Notes: generated from the sequence alone by a model not told the origin. 64,000 nt of DNA from Alloprevotella sp. (GCA_023663135.1 JAMPIE010000005.1:1-64000); one strand, 5' to 3'; counted from the first letter of the stretch, positions 45,029 to 53,619 are shown. A program made the numbers and translations.

Positions 45029-45337
45029 TTACTTATTGCCGGGCTCGAGCTTCTGCGAGTCGGGGTTGTCGCCGGGCTGTGGGGCTGAGGGATAGACTGA
45101 GTTTTTGTCTATCTCAATCACTACACCCGAGGAAATCTCGAGCAGGAATGTGGACTGTTTCACTTTCTTGACCTTGCCGAGGATACCGCCGGCAGTGGTC
45201 ACGCGGTCGCCCTCCTTGATGCCGTTGCGGAAGTTGCGTATCTCCTTCTGACGCTTTTGTTGGGGGCGTATCATCATGAAATAAAACACGCCGATCAGAA
45301 GGACTATCATTATTATCTGAGTCATGCCTTGGTCCAT
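45029..45337 (-). CDS. yajC: Sec translocon accessory protein YajC
   Basis: YajC binds SecDF in the inner membrane. The 102-residue protein has the hydrophobic helix IIMIVLLIGVFYFMMIRPQQKRQKE and the short beta domain GDRVTTAGGILGKVKKV, both diagnostic. It is 13 bp upstream of the YbbR gene and 63 bp downstream of nusB. Confidence 0.95.
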   Translation of the reverse strand: MDQGMTQIIMIVLLIGVFYFMMIRPQQKRQKEIRNFRNGIKEGDRVTTAGGILGKVKKVKQSTFLLEISSGVVIEIDKNSVYPSAPQPGDNPDSQKLEPGNK

Positions 45338-45400
45338 AGCATTATAACAGTTAAGTGGGGGATTATCTGATTATTATTCTTTACATTGGAGGGGGAGAGT

Positions 45401-46852
45401 CTATTTCTTGACCGACACAGGCTTGAGCAGCCTACCCTCAGCCTTGAGGTAGTTGAGCACCGAGTAGAGCACTCCGTTGATAAAGTGACCCGATCGGGGG
45501 GTGGAGTAGCTGTTGGCTATCTCGATATATTCGTTGAGGGTCACGGCCACAGGGATGGAGGGGAAGCCCAGGAGCTCGGCTATAGCCGCCATCATCACCA
45601 CGATGTCCATAAAGGCCAGGCGCTCGGTGTCCCATTGCTCGGGGTTGATAAAGCGGTCAATAAGCCCGCGATATTCCTCGCGGTGGTTCACTACGTCGGT
45701 AAACAGCAGTGTGCCAAATTGCTCATCCTCTTTATCTTTATACATCGGGAGGAGATTGACATCCTTGCCCATATCCTCCGAGGAGGCAAATTTTTTGATG
45801 GTCTTGGTGACAAAGGTGCCCATGATCTCCAGGTCGTCGTTCCAGTATATCGACTTGCCTTCGAGGGCCTCAAGCAGCACGTCAGATGGCAATATCACCT
45901 TCTTGAAGAGCTCACGCCACAGGTTGCAGTCTTCAACCCACGTCGTGGCTGCGCCCGACATATAGTTGCGGTAGGTTTCGCTTTCAAGGATGGCATCGAG
46001 AAGGAGCTTGACGGTGTTGTCGTTGATGTCCCATTCTACCGCCTCCATCGAGGCATATTCATCAAGCTGTGGCTTTTCGCGCAAGCAAGCCACAAAGGCA
46101 TTGTCTATAAAACGGGTGTCGGGATAGAGGTCGGCCTGTGTGGGCATATACTTATGCTTGGCGGCATCAAGCCGGCGCTCCTGCAGGTCGGTGATCCTTA
46201 CGGCCAAGAGTAGCAACGAGTTGTAGAGGTAATACGCATTGTCGAGCGACCTCTTGAGCTCATCAAAGGCCTTGCCTCTCATCTCGCGGTTGTCGTTATA
46301 GGAATGGATTGTGGCGACCACCATCTCCACTCCCCGCTCATATCCGGCGAGGGTGAAGTCTGGCAAGGCGCGAGCAGCTGTCAAGAGAGCCTCATCTTTG
46401 GAGATTACGTTAAGGATGGCCCAGCTCCAGAAGTCTACGTCGCCCTGGAGTGTGCGCTCGCGCTTCCTCGAGTAGGTCTGAAATTCAGGCAGGTCAAGGA
46501 TGGTGTCAAGGAGGCTGTCTATGACGCTGTAAAAGACGGCCATGTCGCCGTCTACTTTGGCCGTTGCCACTCTCACTTGTTCGTCAAGGCTCAGAGCACT
46601 TCCAAGAATGCCGTTTGACAGTGCACTGATGCGCTTTATCTTGCCCTCAGCCTCCACCGACAGCTTGCCGGGCTTGCGCCCTGACAGGGCTTCAATCAGC
46701 ATTATCAGGTCAAGATATATACGATAGGCAAACCGGGAGTCGCGAGTGGCATCGGGACCCGGTGACGGCTGGATCTTAAACTCGTTGCGAGTAAGCAGAT
46801 AGGAATAGAGCATCTGCACCACCTTTATTCGTATCAATACACGATTAATCAT
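45401..46852 (-). CDS. nusB: Enlarged NusB-family antitermination factor with an internal repeat
   Basis: NusB binds boxA RNA with NusE/S10 and prevents premature termination, mainly in rRNA operons. Bacteroidales NusB is usually about 310 residues; this one is 483. Residues 1-28 (MINRVLIRIKVVQMLYSYLL) and about 195-483 cover the normal protein, including the C-terminal NusB domain (RLAFMDIVVMMAAIAELLGF, SIPVAVTLNEYIEIA, GHFINGVL). Residues about 40-190 are extra and resemble residues 205-357: the segment 110-187 aligns without gaps at an offset of 170, for example LLDTILD with LLDAILE and DFWSWAILNVI with NLWRELFKKVI. Its own consensus promoter lies upstream. Confidence 0.9.
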   Translation of the reverse strand: MINRVLIRIKVVQMLYSYLLTRNEFKIQPSPGPDATRDSRFAYRIYLDLIMLIEALSGRKPGKLSVEAEGKIKRISALSNGILGSALSLDEQVRVATAKVDGDMAVFYSVIDSLLDTILDLPEFQTYSRKRERTLQGDVDFWSWAILNVISKDEALLTAARALPDFTLAGYERGVEMVVATIHSYNDNREMRGKAFDELKRSLDNAYYLYNSLLLLAVRITDLQERRLDAAKHKYMPTQADLYPDTRFIDNAFVACLREKPQLDEYASMEAVEWDINDNTVKLLLDAILESETYRNYMSGAATTWVEDCNLWRELFKKVILPSDVLLEALEGKSIYWNDDLEIMGTFVTKTIKKFASSEDMGKDVNLLPMYKDKEDEQFGTLLFTDVVNHREEYRGLIDRFINPEQWDTERLAFMDIVVMMAAIAELLGFPSIPVAVTLNEYIEIANSYSTPRSGHFINGVLYSVLNYLKAEGRLLKPVSVKK

Positions 46853-46910
46853 AACCTGAAAGTTCGATTGTTACACTGTCAAGATGCGCCTCCGGGCGCT
46901 CTTGCGGCTG

Positions 46911-46940
46911 CAAAGGTAGATATTTTTCCTCAATGGTCAA
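46911..46940 (-). promoter_or_regulatory. Promoter for nusB-yajC-YbbR-coaE-TRIC
   Basis: The minus strand has TTG (46938-46940) and TACCTTTG (46911-46918) with a 19-nt spacer. The 50-nt leader can form a GCGCC/GGCGC hairpin. Confidence 0.75.
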
Positions 46941-46972
46941 TCTTATCCGTAGCGAATTTTACGGCGGAATGA

Positions 46973-47677
46973 TTACAGGCGGCTAAGCGGATTGCGCGGC
47001 ACCGAGGTCTGAAATTCCTTCAGATATAGTGGGGTTGCATATGCCACGTCAACAAATTCTTTATTGGCATATGCCTTCTCGGCCAAAGCAAGCATATCTG
47101 TGGCCAAGGGGACTATCCCCCCAATCCACATCGAATGGGGAAGGAGCTCGCGCGCCTTGTCACTCCCATCGCCAAAGATCACGGCCCGGGAGCTATACTC
47201 TGCTGCTCTGCATGTCTCGCCGGTGAGAATCAATGGCCCGGGAGCCATCAGCGGCTCAAGGCTCATATCGTAGATGGCGGTAAACACTTCCATGCGCCGG
47301 GCATCTATCATGGGCCAGAGCAGCGGCGAGTCGGTGAAATCAAAGATCTCGGGATGGCCAAACATCACTCCCGTGGCCATTGCCTCAAGCGTCGACAGCC
47401 CGATGAGCGGAATGCCCAGCGCATAAGCCAACCCCTTGGCCTCCGACAGCCCTATCCGCAGGCCGGTGTAGCTCCCCGGCCCCAACGTGACGGCCACGGC
47501 ATCGAGCTTTATCTCGCGCGCATACATATAGTCAAGGCATTCCTTGATAAACCCCGAAATGAGAGCCGCATGTTGCTGAGGCTTGAGCTCTTCCCGATGG
47601 ATAAGAATCATACCCTCGGCCGTGAGCGAGGCCGAGCACGCTGTAGTGGAGGTGTCTATGCTTAAAATAACTGCCAT
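46973..47677 (-). CDS. tsaB: tRNA threonylcarbamoyladenosine protein TsaB
   Basis: TsaB is the non-catalytic partner of TsaD in t6A37 synthesis. The 234-residue ASKHA-fold protein has ILSIDTSTTACSASL, HAALISGFIKECL and VTLGPGSYTGLRIGLSEAKGLAYALGIPLIGLSTLEA, the diagnostic block. It lacks the metal-binding histidines of TsaD, as expected. It is transcribed from its own -7 box, and nusB follows 120 bp downstream with a separate promoter. Confidence 0.95.
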   Translation of the reverse strand: MAVILSIDTSTTACSASLTAEGMILIHREELKPQQHAALISGFIKECLDYMYAREIKLDAVAVTLGPGSYTGLRIGLSEAKGLAYALGIPLIGLSTLEAMATGVMFGHPEIFDFTDSPLLWPMIDARRMEVFTAIYDMSLEPLMAPGPLILTGETCRAAEYSSRAVIFGDGSDKARELLPHSMWIGGIVPLATDMLALAEKAYANKEFVDVAYATPLYLKEFQTSVPRNPLSRL

Positions 47678-47704
47678 AAGGGTCTATCTTGAATTTTTTC
47701 TTCG

Positions 47705-47712
47705 CAAAATTA
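47705..47712 (-). promoter_or_regulatory. -7 box for tsaB
   Basis: The minus strand reads TAATTTTG, 27 nt upstream of the tsaB ATG and divergent from the yicC box. Confidence 0.6.
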
Positions 47713-47734
47713 CTATTTTTCACCGACAGAGTTG

Positions 47735-47742
47735 TAACTTTG
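47735..47742 (+). promoter_or_regulatory. -7 box for yicC-gmk-nadD
   Basis: TAACTTTG lies 23 nt upstream of the yicC ATG; the -33 region is T-rich without a clear TTTG. Confidence 0.6.
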
Positions 47743-47765
47743 TGGAAATTTACCCCGGTTAAAGC

Positions 47766-48641
47766 ATGCTACTATCAATGACTGGGTTCGGCAAGGCCAC
47801 GACTGAGCTCGCCGGACTAAAAATCACAGTAGAGGTGAAGAGCCTCAACAGCAAGCAGATGGACATCTCCACCCGCGTGCCTCAGATTTATCGTGAAAAA
47901 GAGTTGGAAGTCCGCAACGTCATCACTCAGCTTCTCGAGCGCGGCAAGGCCGACGTCACGGTTTATCGCGAGGTGACCGGCGCCGACGACTCTACCCGCC
48001 TCAATATTGCTGCCCTGGCCGGGTATAAGCGGCAGATTGACATGGCCGCTGCCGAGCTTGGCATCCCCGCTCCGGCCGACTGGTTTAGCATCCTCATGCG
48101 CTTCCCCGACGCCATCCATTCCGACTCTGTCCCCGAGCTCGAGGATGCCGAAGGCGAAGCTCTTATCACCACCGCCCGCGAGGCGGCCTCGCGCCTCATG
48201 GCCCACCGCCGCGCCGAAGGGCTCCGGCTCGAGGAGTTTTTTACCACACGCGTCAACCGCATCGCCTGCCTCCTCGACGAAATCGAGCCCTTTGAGACGG
48301 AGCGTGTCGACCGCATCCGCGGCCGCATCACCGAGGGCCTCGCCAAGATCTCCATCGCCGAATATGACCGCGGACGCCTCGAGCAAGAAATGATCTTCTA
48401 CATTGAGAAGCTCGACGTCAACGAGGAGAAGCAGCGTCTGGCTCAACATCTGCGATATTTCATCGAGACCATGGGCGGCAACCCCGGCCAGGGCAAGAAG
48501 CTCGGCTTCATTGCCCAGGAGATGGGCCGCGAGATCAATACCCTCGGTTCCAAGAGCAATCATGCCGAGATGCAGCGCATCGTCGTCAAGATGAAAGATG
48601 AGCTCGAGCAGATCAAGGAGCAGGTGCTCAACGTAATGTAG
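47766..48641 (+). CDS. yicC: YicC-family endoribonuclease-like protein
   Basis: E. coli YicC is an endoribonuclease linked to small-RNA turnover. The 291-residue protein has the family N terminus LLSMTGFGKATTE, VEVKSLNSKQMDIS, and a C-terminal block with DVNEEKQRLAQHLRYF, QGKKLGFIAQEMGREINTLGSKSNHAE and VVKMKDELEQIKEQVLNV. All conserved acidic and histidine positions of the C-terminal domain appear present. It precedes gmk by 31 bp, a common neighbour for yicC. Confidence 0.93.
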   Translation: MLLSMTGFGKATTELAGLKITVEVKSLNSKQMDISTRVPQIYREKELEVRNVITQLLERGKADVTVYREVTGADDSTRLNIAALAGYKRQIDMAAAELGIPAPADWFSILMRFPDAIHSDSVPELEDAEGEALITTAREAASRLMAHRRAEGLRLEEFFTTRVNRIACLLDEIEPFETERVDRIRGRITEGLAKISIAEYDRGRLEQEMIFYIEKLDVNEEKQRLAQHLRYFIETMGGNPGQGKKLGFIAQEMGREINTLGSKSNHAEMQRIVVKMKDELEQIKEQVLNVM

Positions 48642-48672
48642 TCCCCCCCCTATCCCCCTCCAACCATCATCC

Positions 48673-49242
48673 ATGGAAGGCAAGATTATCATCATATCTG
48701 CCCCCAGCGGCAGCGGCAAGTCAACCATCATCCACCAGCTCATGGAGCGAGGCAACGTTGAGATGGAGTTTTCGGTCTCAGCCACCAACCGGCCTCCCAG
48801 AGGCCAGGAACAAGACGGCGTTGACTATCACTTCCTCTCCACCGACGAGTTCAACGATGCCATTGCCCACGACCGCTTTGTGGAATATGAAGAGGTCTAC
48901 CCCGGCCGTTTCTACGGAACTCTCCGCAGCGAGATTGAAAACCGCTGCCGTCAAGGCCACAACGTGATTCTCGACATCGACGTCAAGGGTGGCGTCAACG
49001 TCAAGCGCATCTTCGGCCCAAGAGCCATCAGCATTTTCATCCAGCCCCCGAGCATTGACGAGCTCAAGCGTCGTCTCGAGCAGAGGGCCACCGACTCCCC
49101 CGAGGCTATTGCACAGCGCGTCGGAAAGGCTGAATATGAGCTCTCTTTCGCCAAGGACTTCGACCACACCGTGGTCAACCAAGACCTCTCTACGGCCGTA
49201 AGCGACACTGAGAGCCTCATCCTATCCTTTCTCCGCCAATGA
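48673..49242 (+). CDS. gmk: Guanylate kinase
   Basis: Gmk phosphorylates GMP to GDP. The 189-residue protein has P-loop SAPSGSGKST, the GMP-binding SATNRPPRGQEQDGVDYHF, VEYEEVYPGRFYGT, and the lid region RRLEQRATDSPEAIAQRV. Length and motifs are typical. Its stop overlaps the nadD start by 4 bp (ATGA, 49239-49242). Confidence 0.97.
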   Translation: MEGKIIIISAPSGSGKSTIIHQLMERGNVEMEFSVSATNRPPRGQEQDGVDYHFLSTDEFNDAIAHDRFVEYEEVYPGRFYGTLRSEIENRCRQGHNVILDIDVKGGVNVKRIFGPRAISIFIQPPSIDELKRRLEQRATDSPEAIAQRVGKAEYELSFAKDFDHTVVNQDLSTAVSDTESLILSFLRQ

Positions 49243-49793
49243 CCGACAGTGTCCCACGACGCCAGATTGCAGTCTACGGCGGCTCTTTCTGCCCTTTCCA
49301 CATTGGTCATCTTATGGTAGGGGCCTATGTGGCTCAATTTGTCGAGGGGGTGAGCGAGGTGTGGTATCTCCTCTCAGCTCTCAACCCGCTCAAGGCCTCC
49401 TACCCCGTCTCCGACTCCAGCCGATGGGAGGCACTCTGCAAGGCCATCAGTCCATACCCCTTCCTCCACCCGTGCGACATTGAGCTGTCAATGCCCCGCC
49501 CAAGCTACACCATCGACACTCTTCGCAAACTCTCCCTCGACTATCCCGACTGCCATTTCACTCTCTTAGTGGGTTCCGACAATATCCTCAATCTCTCACG
49601 CTGGCGTTGCCCCGACGAGATTCTTTCCCGCTTTGGCATCTTGGTCTACCCTCGCCCCGGATATGATATAGCTCCCGCCGAGCTTCCCAGCGGGGCCACT
49701 CTCCTGACCGACGCCCCGCAGATTGAGATCTCTTCCACCTTTATACGCAACGCCATCACCGCCGGCCTCGACATGCGCCCCTTCCTACCATAA
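49239..49793 (+). CDS. nadD: Nicotinate-nucleotide adenylyltransferase
   Basis: NadD adenylates nicotinate mononucleotide in NAD synthesis. The 184-residue protein has the nucleotidyltransferase motif GGSFCPFHIGHL, SYTIDTLRKL, LLVGSDNILNLSRW and the C-terminal ISSTFIRNAI (ISST-x-x-R type). The usual Asp of GxFDPxHxGH is Cys here, a tolerated position. Translation is coupled to gmk. Confidence 0.95.
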   Translation: MTDSVPRRQIAVYGGSFCPFHIGHLMVGAYVAQFVEGVSEVWYLLSALNPLKASYPVSDSSRWEALCKAISPYPFLHPCDIELSMPRPSYTIDTLRKLSLDYPDCHFTLLVGSDNILNLSRWRCPDEILSRFGILVYPRPGYDIAPAELPSGATLLTDAPQIEISSTFIRNAITAGLDMRPFLP

Positions 49794-49857
49794 GCAATCG
49801 TAAAAAAAAAATCTGCCCTCCGCCAAACATTCTTACCGACACTTTTGTTGGAAAGAT

Positions 49858-51045
49858 ATGTTAACACACTGGAACCGCCTCACTCAATCGCCTTCCTTGC
49901 AAGGCCACTCCGACCTTTACCTTTCCTCCTCTCAGTCAGTAACCGGAGCCATGCCTGAGCCCCTCGACATGGGTAATTTTTCCGGCATCATCGCTGCCGG
50001 CGTCGACTCCTCTGCGCGCATTGCCCTCGGCCATGACCGCGGCCTATCAATGACCCTCAACCATGGCCCCCTCGACGATGAGCGTAATCTCGTCCGCTAC
50101 GACGATTCTCTCCGCCTCATCAGCCGCCATTTCCCTCCCTCTGTGGTGGCCATCGACTCCCATCGCGGCCTCGCATCCAGCCGTGTGGCTCGAGCCCTCG
50201 CCTCTCGTGCCGGGGCCTCGCTGATCCCCATCGACCACGCCCACGCCCACGCCGCTGCCATAATGGCCGAGCATGGCATCAAGGGGTCTGTCATTGGCAT
50301 CATTCTTGACAAGGCCATCACATCCCATCACTCCGACTCCCACACCTTCCGCTCCTCCGAGATGATTGTATGCACACCCTCTGCCTCCGAGACCATCGCC
50401 ACCGGCGACCCCATCGTGCTCCCTCGCAACGCCGAGCCATGGGAGGCTGCCGTGGCTGTCATCCTCCATTATGCCGGCTCCCTGAGCTTCCTCCCCCGGG
50501 GCTTCGTCGAGGCTGTGGGCAAGTCTAATATCCTCGACGCCGCCCGTCGATGCTCCGACAAGTCGACCTCGGTGGCTGTCCTCGGCGGCTCGGCCATTTG
50601 GGATGCCGTGGCATCTCTCATCGCCACTGAAAACGGCGAGGCTGCCGGCGCGCTTGCCGGTCACACTTCGCTCCAGGCCCCGGCCTCAGGACTCGTCGCC
50701 GCTCCCTATTCCATTGACAGTCGCAACCCCCTCTCTCCCGAAGATTGCCTCTCCGACATCATTACCGACCTGGCCGAGCACACCGACCCCCGGGTCATTG
50801 CCGCCCGATTCCACACCACCTGTGCCCGCGCTTGGGCCATCGCCGCCTCTCGCGTGGCTGTGAACCGAGGCATAAAGCGTGCCGTAATCTCAGGCGACCT
50901 CACTTGCAACCGTCTCCTCTTGCGACAGCTCCGCGCCCAACTATCAAGCCTCGGAATCACCCCCTACTTCCACTCTGCTCTGGCCGCCACCGATGCCTCC
51001 ATTGCCCTCGGACAGGCTTATGTGGCAGCCGCCCTCCGAGCCTGA
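49858..51045 (+). CDS. Orphan HypF/Kae1-like carbamoyltransferase-domain protein with degenerate nucleotide motifs
   Basis: The 395-residue product resembles only the C-terminal Kae1-like half of the hydrogenase maturation protein HypF. The metal histidines remain (H127 and H131 in IDHAHAHAAAIMAEHG), as do D151 (IIGIILDKA, where HypF has DGTGYG), FHTTCARAWA and the final metal Asp in ATDASIALGQAYVAA. The phosphate-binding glycine motifs are changed: DGTGYG has become DKAITS, and SGGVFQN has become SGDLTCN. The N-terminal acylphosphatase, zinc-finger and YrdC domains of HypF are absent, as are other hyp genes. It lies 64 bp after nadD. Function is unknown; TsaD is excluded because its motifs differ. 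Confidence 0.72.
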   Translation: MLTHWNRLTQSPSLQGHSDLYLSSSQSVTGAMPEPLDMGNFSGIIAAGVDSSARIALGHDRGLSMTLNHGPLDDERNLVRYDDSLRLISRHFPPSVVAIDSHRGLASSRVARALASRAGASLIPIDHAHAHAAAIMAEHGIKGSVIGIILDKAITSHHSDSHTFRSSEMIVCTPSASETIATGDPIVLPRNAEPWEAAVAVILHYAGSLSFLPRGFVEAVGKSNILDAARRCSDKSTSVAVLGGSAIWDAVASLIATENGEAAGALAGHTSLQAPASGLVAAPYSIDSRNPLSPEDCLSDIITDLAEHTDPRVIAARFHTTCARAWAIAASRVAVNRGIKRAVISGDLTCNRLLLRQLRAQLSSLGITPYFHSALAATDASIALGQAYVAAALRA

Positions 51046-51066
51046 ATCTTCTCTCTATAAGCCTTT

Positions 51067-51158
51067 GGCCCCGCGTCAATTCTCCCTGCCGCGGGGCCAG
51101 GCGTTTCTATGCCTCTAAAAAATGCAAGGGCCGTCATCGCGACGGCCCTTGCATTTTT
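51067..51158. terminator. Tandem hairpins with a strong bidirectional terminator
   Basis: GGCCCCGCG (51067-51075) pairs with CGCGGGGCC (51090-51098). It is followed by an 18-bp perfect stem, AAAAATGCAAGGGCCGTC (51118-51135) with its complement at 51141-51158, flanked by A- and T-runs so that it can act on both strands. Confidence 0.9.
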
Positions 51159-51176
51159 AACCTTAAATCTAATACC

Positions 51177-51248
51177 ATGAAAAAACACAGTGCAAATAAA
51201 TATTACACCTTTACAACATATCAACCACCAAATGGTTTACCCCTTTAG
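51177..51248 (+). CDS. Possible 23-residue micro-ORF upstream of the response regulator
   Basis: ATG to TAG encodes MKKHSANKYYTFTTY followed by QPPNGLPL. It starts with the Met-Lys-Lys common in small proteins and is A/T-richer than neighbours. It lies between a terminator and the -7 box at 51291, and no promoter of its own is evident. It may be chance; if real it could be a small protein or leader peptide. The remaining stretch up to 51383 holds that -7 box and nothing else I can assign. Confidence 0.25.
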   Translation: MKKHSANKYYTFTTYQPPNGLPL

Positions 51249-51290
51249 CGCCTTTAACATTCGTTAACAGAGATGGTGCTCTTTTTTTTG

Positions 51291-51298
51291 TACTTTTG
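51291..51298 (+). promoter_or_regulatory. -7 box for the two-component system
   Basis: TACTTTTG fits TAnnTTTG and follows a run of eight T and a G. The leader to the ATG at 51384 would be about 80 nt. Confidence 0.6.
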
Positions 51299-51383
51299 GC
51301 CAGACTATTGGGCGGTCACTGGTTCTCCAATCCTCATTGACCGCTCCTTTTTAGCCCTTACATTTTCCCGCTCAGACACTTAT

Positions 51384-52100
51384 ATGCAAACCCGAATATT
51401 AGTCATCGACGACGAAGAAGCGCTCTGCGAGATCCTTAAATACAATCTTGAGAAGGAAGGATTTGAGGTCGACACCGCCTACAGTGCCGAGGAAGCACTG
51501 GAGATGGACCTCAAGCTCTACGACCTCTTCATCGTAGACATCATGATGGAGCAGCTCAGCGGCTTTGACTTCGCTAAACGCATTCGTTGGGACGGCTCTC
51601 CCACCGAGTTCACCCCCATAATATTTTGCTCCGCCCTCAATGGCGAAGACGACACCGTGATGGGCCTCAACATCGGCGCCGACGACTATATCACTAAACC
51701 CTTCGTCATCTCCGAGGTTCTCGCCCGCGTCAGGGCCGTCCTCCGCCGCTCTCAGCCTCAGACGCGTCCCACCGCTCAAGTGGAGGCCGCAGACATTTAT
51801 GAGCCCGACGTCGCTTTCCATTCCCTACGCATAGACCAAAACGAGAAGCTATGCTATCTTGGCGACCAGGAAGTGGCCCTCACCAAGACCGAATTCGACA
51901 TCCTACTCTTCCTACTCACCCATCGCAATCGCATATACTCCCGCGAGGAAATCATCCGGCAAGTGTGGGCTAAGGATATGGTGGTCACCAACCGCACCAT
52001 CGACACCAACATTGCTCGTCTGCGCAAGAAAATAGGCGAATATGGCAACAACATCGTCACTCGCCTCGGTTTCGGTTATGGCTTTAAGGAGACGACTTAA
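51384..52100 (+). CDS. OmpR/PhoB-family response regulator
   Basis: The 238-residue regulator has a receiver domain (acidic pocket D9-D10, phosphoacceptor D52 in LFIVDIMM, switch residue in FCSALNGED, K in YITKPF) and a winged-helix DNA-binding domain (KTEFDILLFLLTHRNRIYSREEIIRQVW ... RTIDTNIARLRKKIG). I start at 51384 because MQTRILVIDDEEAL is the normal receiver N terminus; upstream codons lie over the promoter. The histidine kinase gene overlaps its last 23 bp. Target genes are unknown. The N terminus differs from the Bacteroides RprY type. Confidence 0.94.
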   Translation: MQTRILVIDDEEALCEILKYNLEKEGFEVDTAYSAEEALEMDLKLYDLFIVDIMMEQLSGFDFAKRIRWDGSPTEFTPIIFCSALNGEDDTVMGLNIGADDYITKPFVISEVLARVRAVLRRSQPQTRPTAQVEAADIYEPDVAFHSLRIDQNEKLCYLGDQEVALTKTEFDILLFLLTHRNRIYSREEIIRQVWAKDMVVTNRTIDTNIARLRKKIGEYGNNIVTRLGFGYGFKETT

Positions 52101-53619
52101 TTACGCCTGGCGACTCTTCCTCCCCGTAGTGCTCATCATATGGGTGCTTATGGCAGTTCTCGTATTCTATCACTACAAGAGCGAGACCGACTATCGCGCC
52201 CAAAACATCCGCAACCAGCTATCCCTCATCAACAATCGCATCATCGCCGCCTACGAGGAGGATATTGACATCGAGCCGTTTATGAAGTTTATCTCTCGCT
52301 ACTTCGACGACTCAGTCATTGACGATGTCATGGTCTCCGTCTACGACAACTCCACCGGTCGAACCATCCACACCATTGGCCCAACTCCCTCCGATGCCGG
52401 TGTCATTGACATCAGCGACACCACCGTGGTCGACCCCGAAGAGATTCAGGTAGCCCGCCAATCTGGCGTAGGTATGTCGCAACGCATGATTGCCGACAAA
52501 ATGTTTTATGTCTCGGCACGTCAGAGCAACGATGGCCGAATCACCGTCCATACTGCCCTCACCTTCTCCCCGGCTCTCTCCGATGCCCTCGCCGCAAAGC
52601 CAACGTTTTGGATCGTAGTGTCGCTCATCGCCGTAATAGCCACCATAATTGCTTATTATTCCGCACAATACATGTCGCGAAGCGTAAGGCTTCTCAAAAA
52701 CTTTGCCGATAATATTGAGGCCAACAACGGAGGAATCACCAATCTCCCCGACTTCCCCCACGATGAGCTCGGAGACATCTCAAGGCGCATCATCGAGCTG
52801 TATCGAGAGAAATCTGACGCCATCATTCGCTCCGAGAGGGAGCACGCTGTGGCTCTCAACGCCGTCCAGGAGCGAGCCCGACTCAAACGCCAACTCACCA
52901 ACAATCTCAATCATGAACTCAAGACACCTATAGGCGTCATCAGAGGATACCTCGACACCATCCAAGACAATCCCGACATGGACGAAGCCACTCTACGACG
53001 TTTTGTCGACCGTGCACATCAAAACGTTGAGCGTCTTTGCGCAATGCTCGAAGATGTGTCAACCATCACACGTCTTGAGGAGGGTGTCAATAATATTCCT
53101 ATGGAAGATGTTGATTTCCATGACCTCATATACAATCTCGAGCACGACCTCATAGCATCCGGCACTTGCGGAAACATGACCTTCAGCAACGACATCCCCC
53201 TCAACTGCCACGTCAGGGGCAATGCCTCCCTACTCATGTCTATGATTGGAAATCTGGCTCGCAACGCCGTGGCCCACTCCAAGGGCTCCGAGATGGGCAT
53301 AAAGCTCATCATCGAGTCAAAGAAGTTTTACACCTTTGGCTTCTGGGACAATGGCCAAGGCGTTGAGACCGAACATCTCAACCGTCTCTTTGAACGCTTC
53401 TACCGCATCGACTCCGGCCGTTCCCGCAAAGTGGGTGGCACAGGCCTCGGCCTCCCAATCGTCAAAAACACCGTCGAAGCCCACAACGGCACCATCTCTG
53501 TCCACAATCGCGCCATCGGCGGCCTGGAGTTTATATTCACCCTCCCAAAGTTTGACGCCGACGATTCCGACAAAACCGCCGCCGACAATGACAACGACCC
53601 CATCGACGGCACCCTATAA
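52078..53619 (+). CDS. Membrane sensor histidine kinase, partner of the preceding regulator
   Basis: The 513-residue protein has two membrane helices (about 10-30 and 175-200) around a periplasmic sensor domain of roughly 145 residues, a HAMP-like linker, the phosphoacceptor His in NNLNHELKTPIGVIRGYLD, and the ATPase boxes LMSMIGNLARNAVAHS (N), FWDNGQGV (G1), LFERFYR (F) and VGGTGLGLPIV (G2). The start at 52078 lies within the regulator gene and opens the membrane helix. Its last 6 bp overlap the opposing glycosyltransferase-like gene. Confidence 0.93.
   Translation: MALRRRLNYAWRLFLPVVLIIWVLMAVLVFYHYKSETDYRAQNIRNQLSLINNRIIAAYEEDIDIEPFMKFISRYFDDSVIDDVMVSVYDNSTGRTIHTIGPTPSDAGVIDISDTTVVDPEEIQVARQSGVGMSQRMIADKMFYVSARQSNDGRITVHTALTFSPALSDALAAKPTFWIVVSLIAVIATIIAYYSAQYMSRSVRLLKNFADNIEANNGGITNLPDFPHDELGDISRRIIELYREKSDAIIRSEREHAVALNAVQERARLKRQLTNNLNHELKTPIGVIRGYLDTIQDNPDMDEATLRRFVDRAHQNVERLCAMLEDVSTITRLEEGVNNIPMEDVDFHDLIYNLEHDLIASGTCGNMTFSNDIPLNCHVRGNASLLMSMIGNLARNAVAHSKGSEMGIKLIIESKKFYTFGFWDNGQGVETEHLNRLFERFYRIDSGRSRKVGGTGLGLPIVKNTVEAHNGTISVHNRAIGGLEFIFTLPKFDADDSDKTAADNDNDPIDGTL

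Noticed and set aside
47817-48788. 323-codon minus-strand frame across yicC and the start of gmk
   Set aside because: Antisense to two clear genes, crosses their boundary, and has no domain.
51384-53619. Two-component system as RprX/RprY
   Set aside because: The receiver N terminus (MQTRILVIDDEEAL) does not resemble what I recall of RprY, so only the family is claimed.
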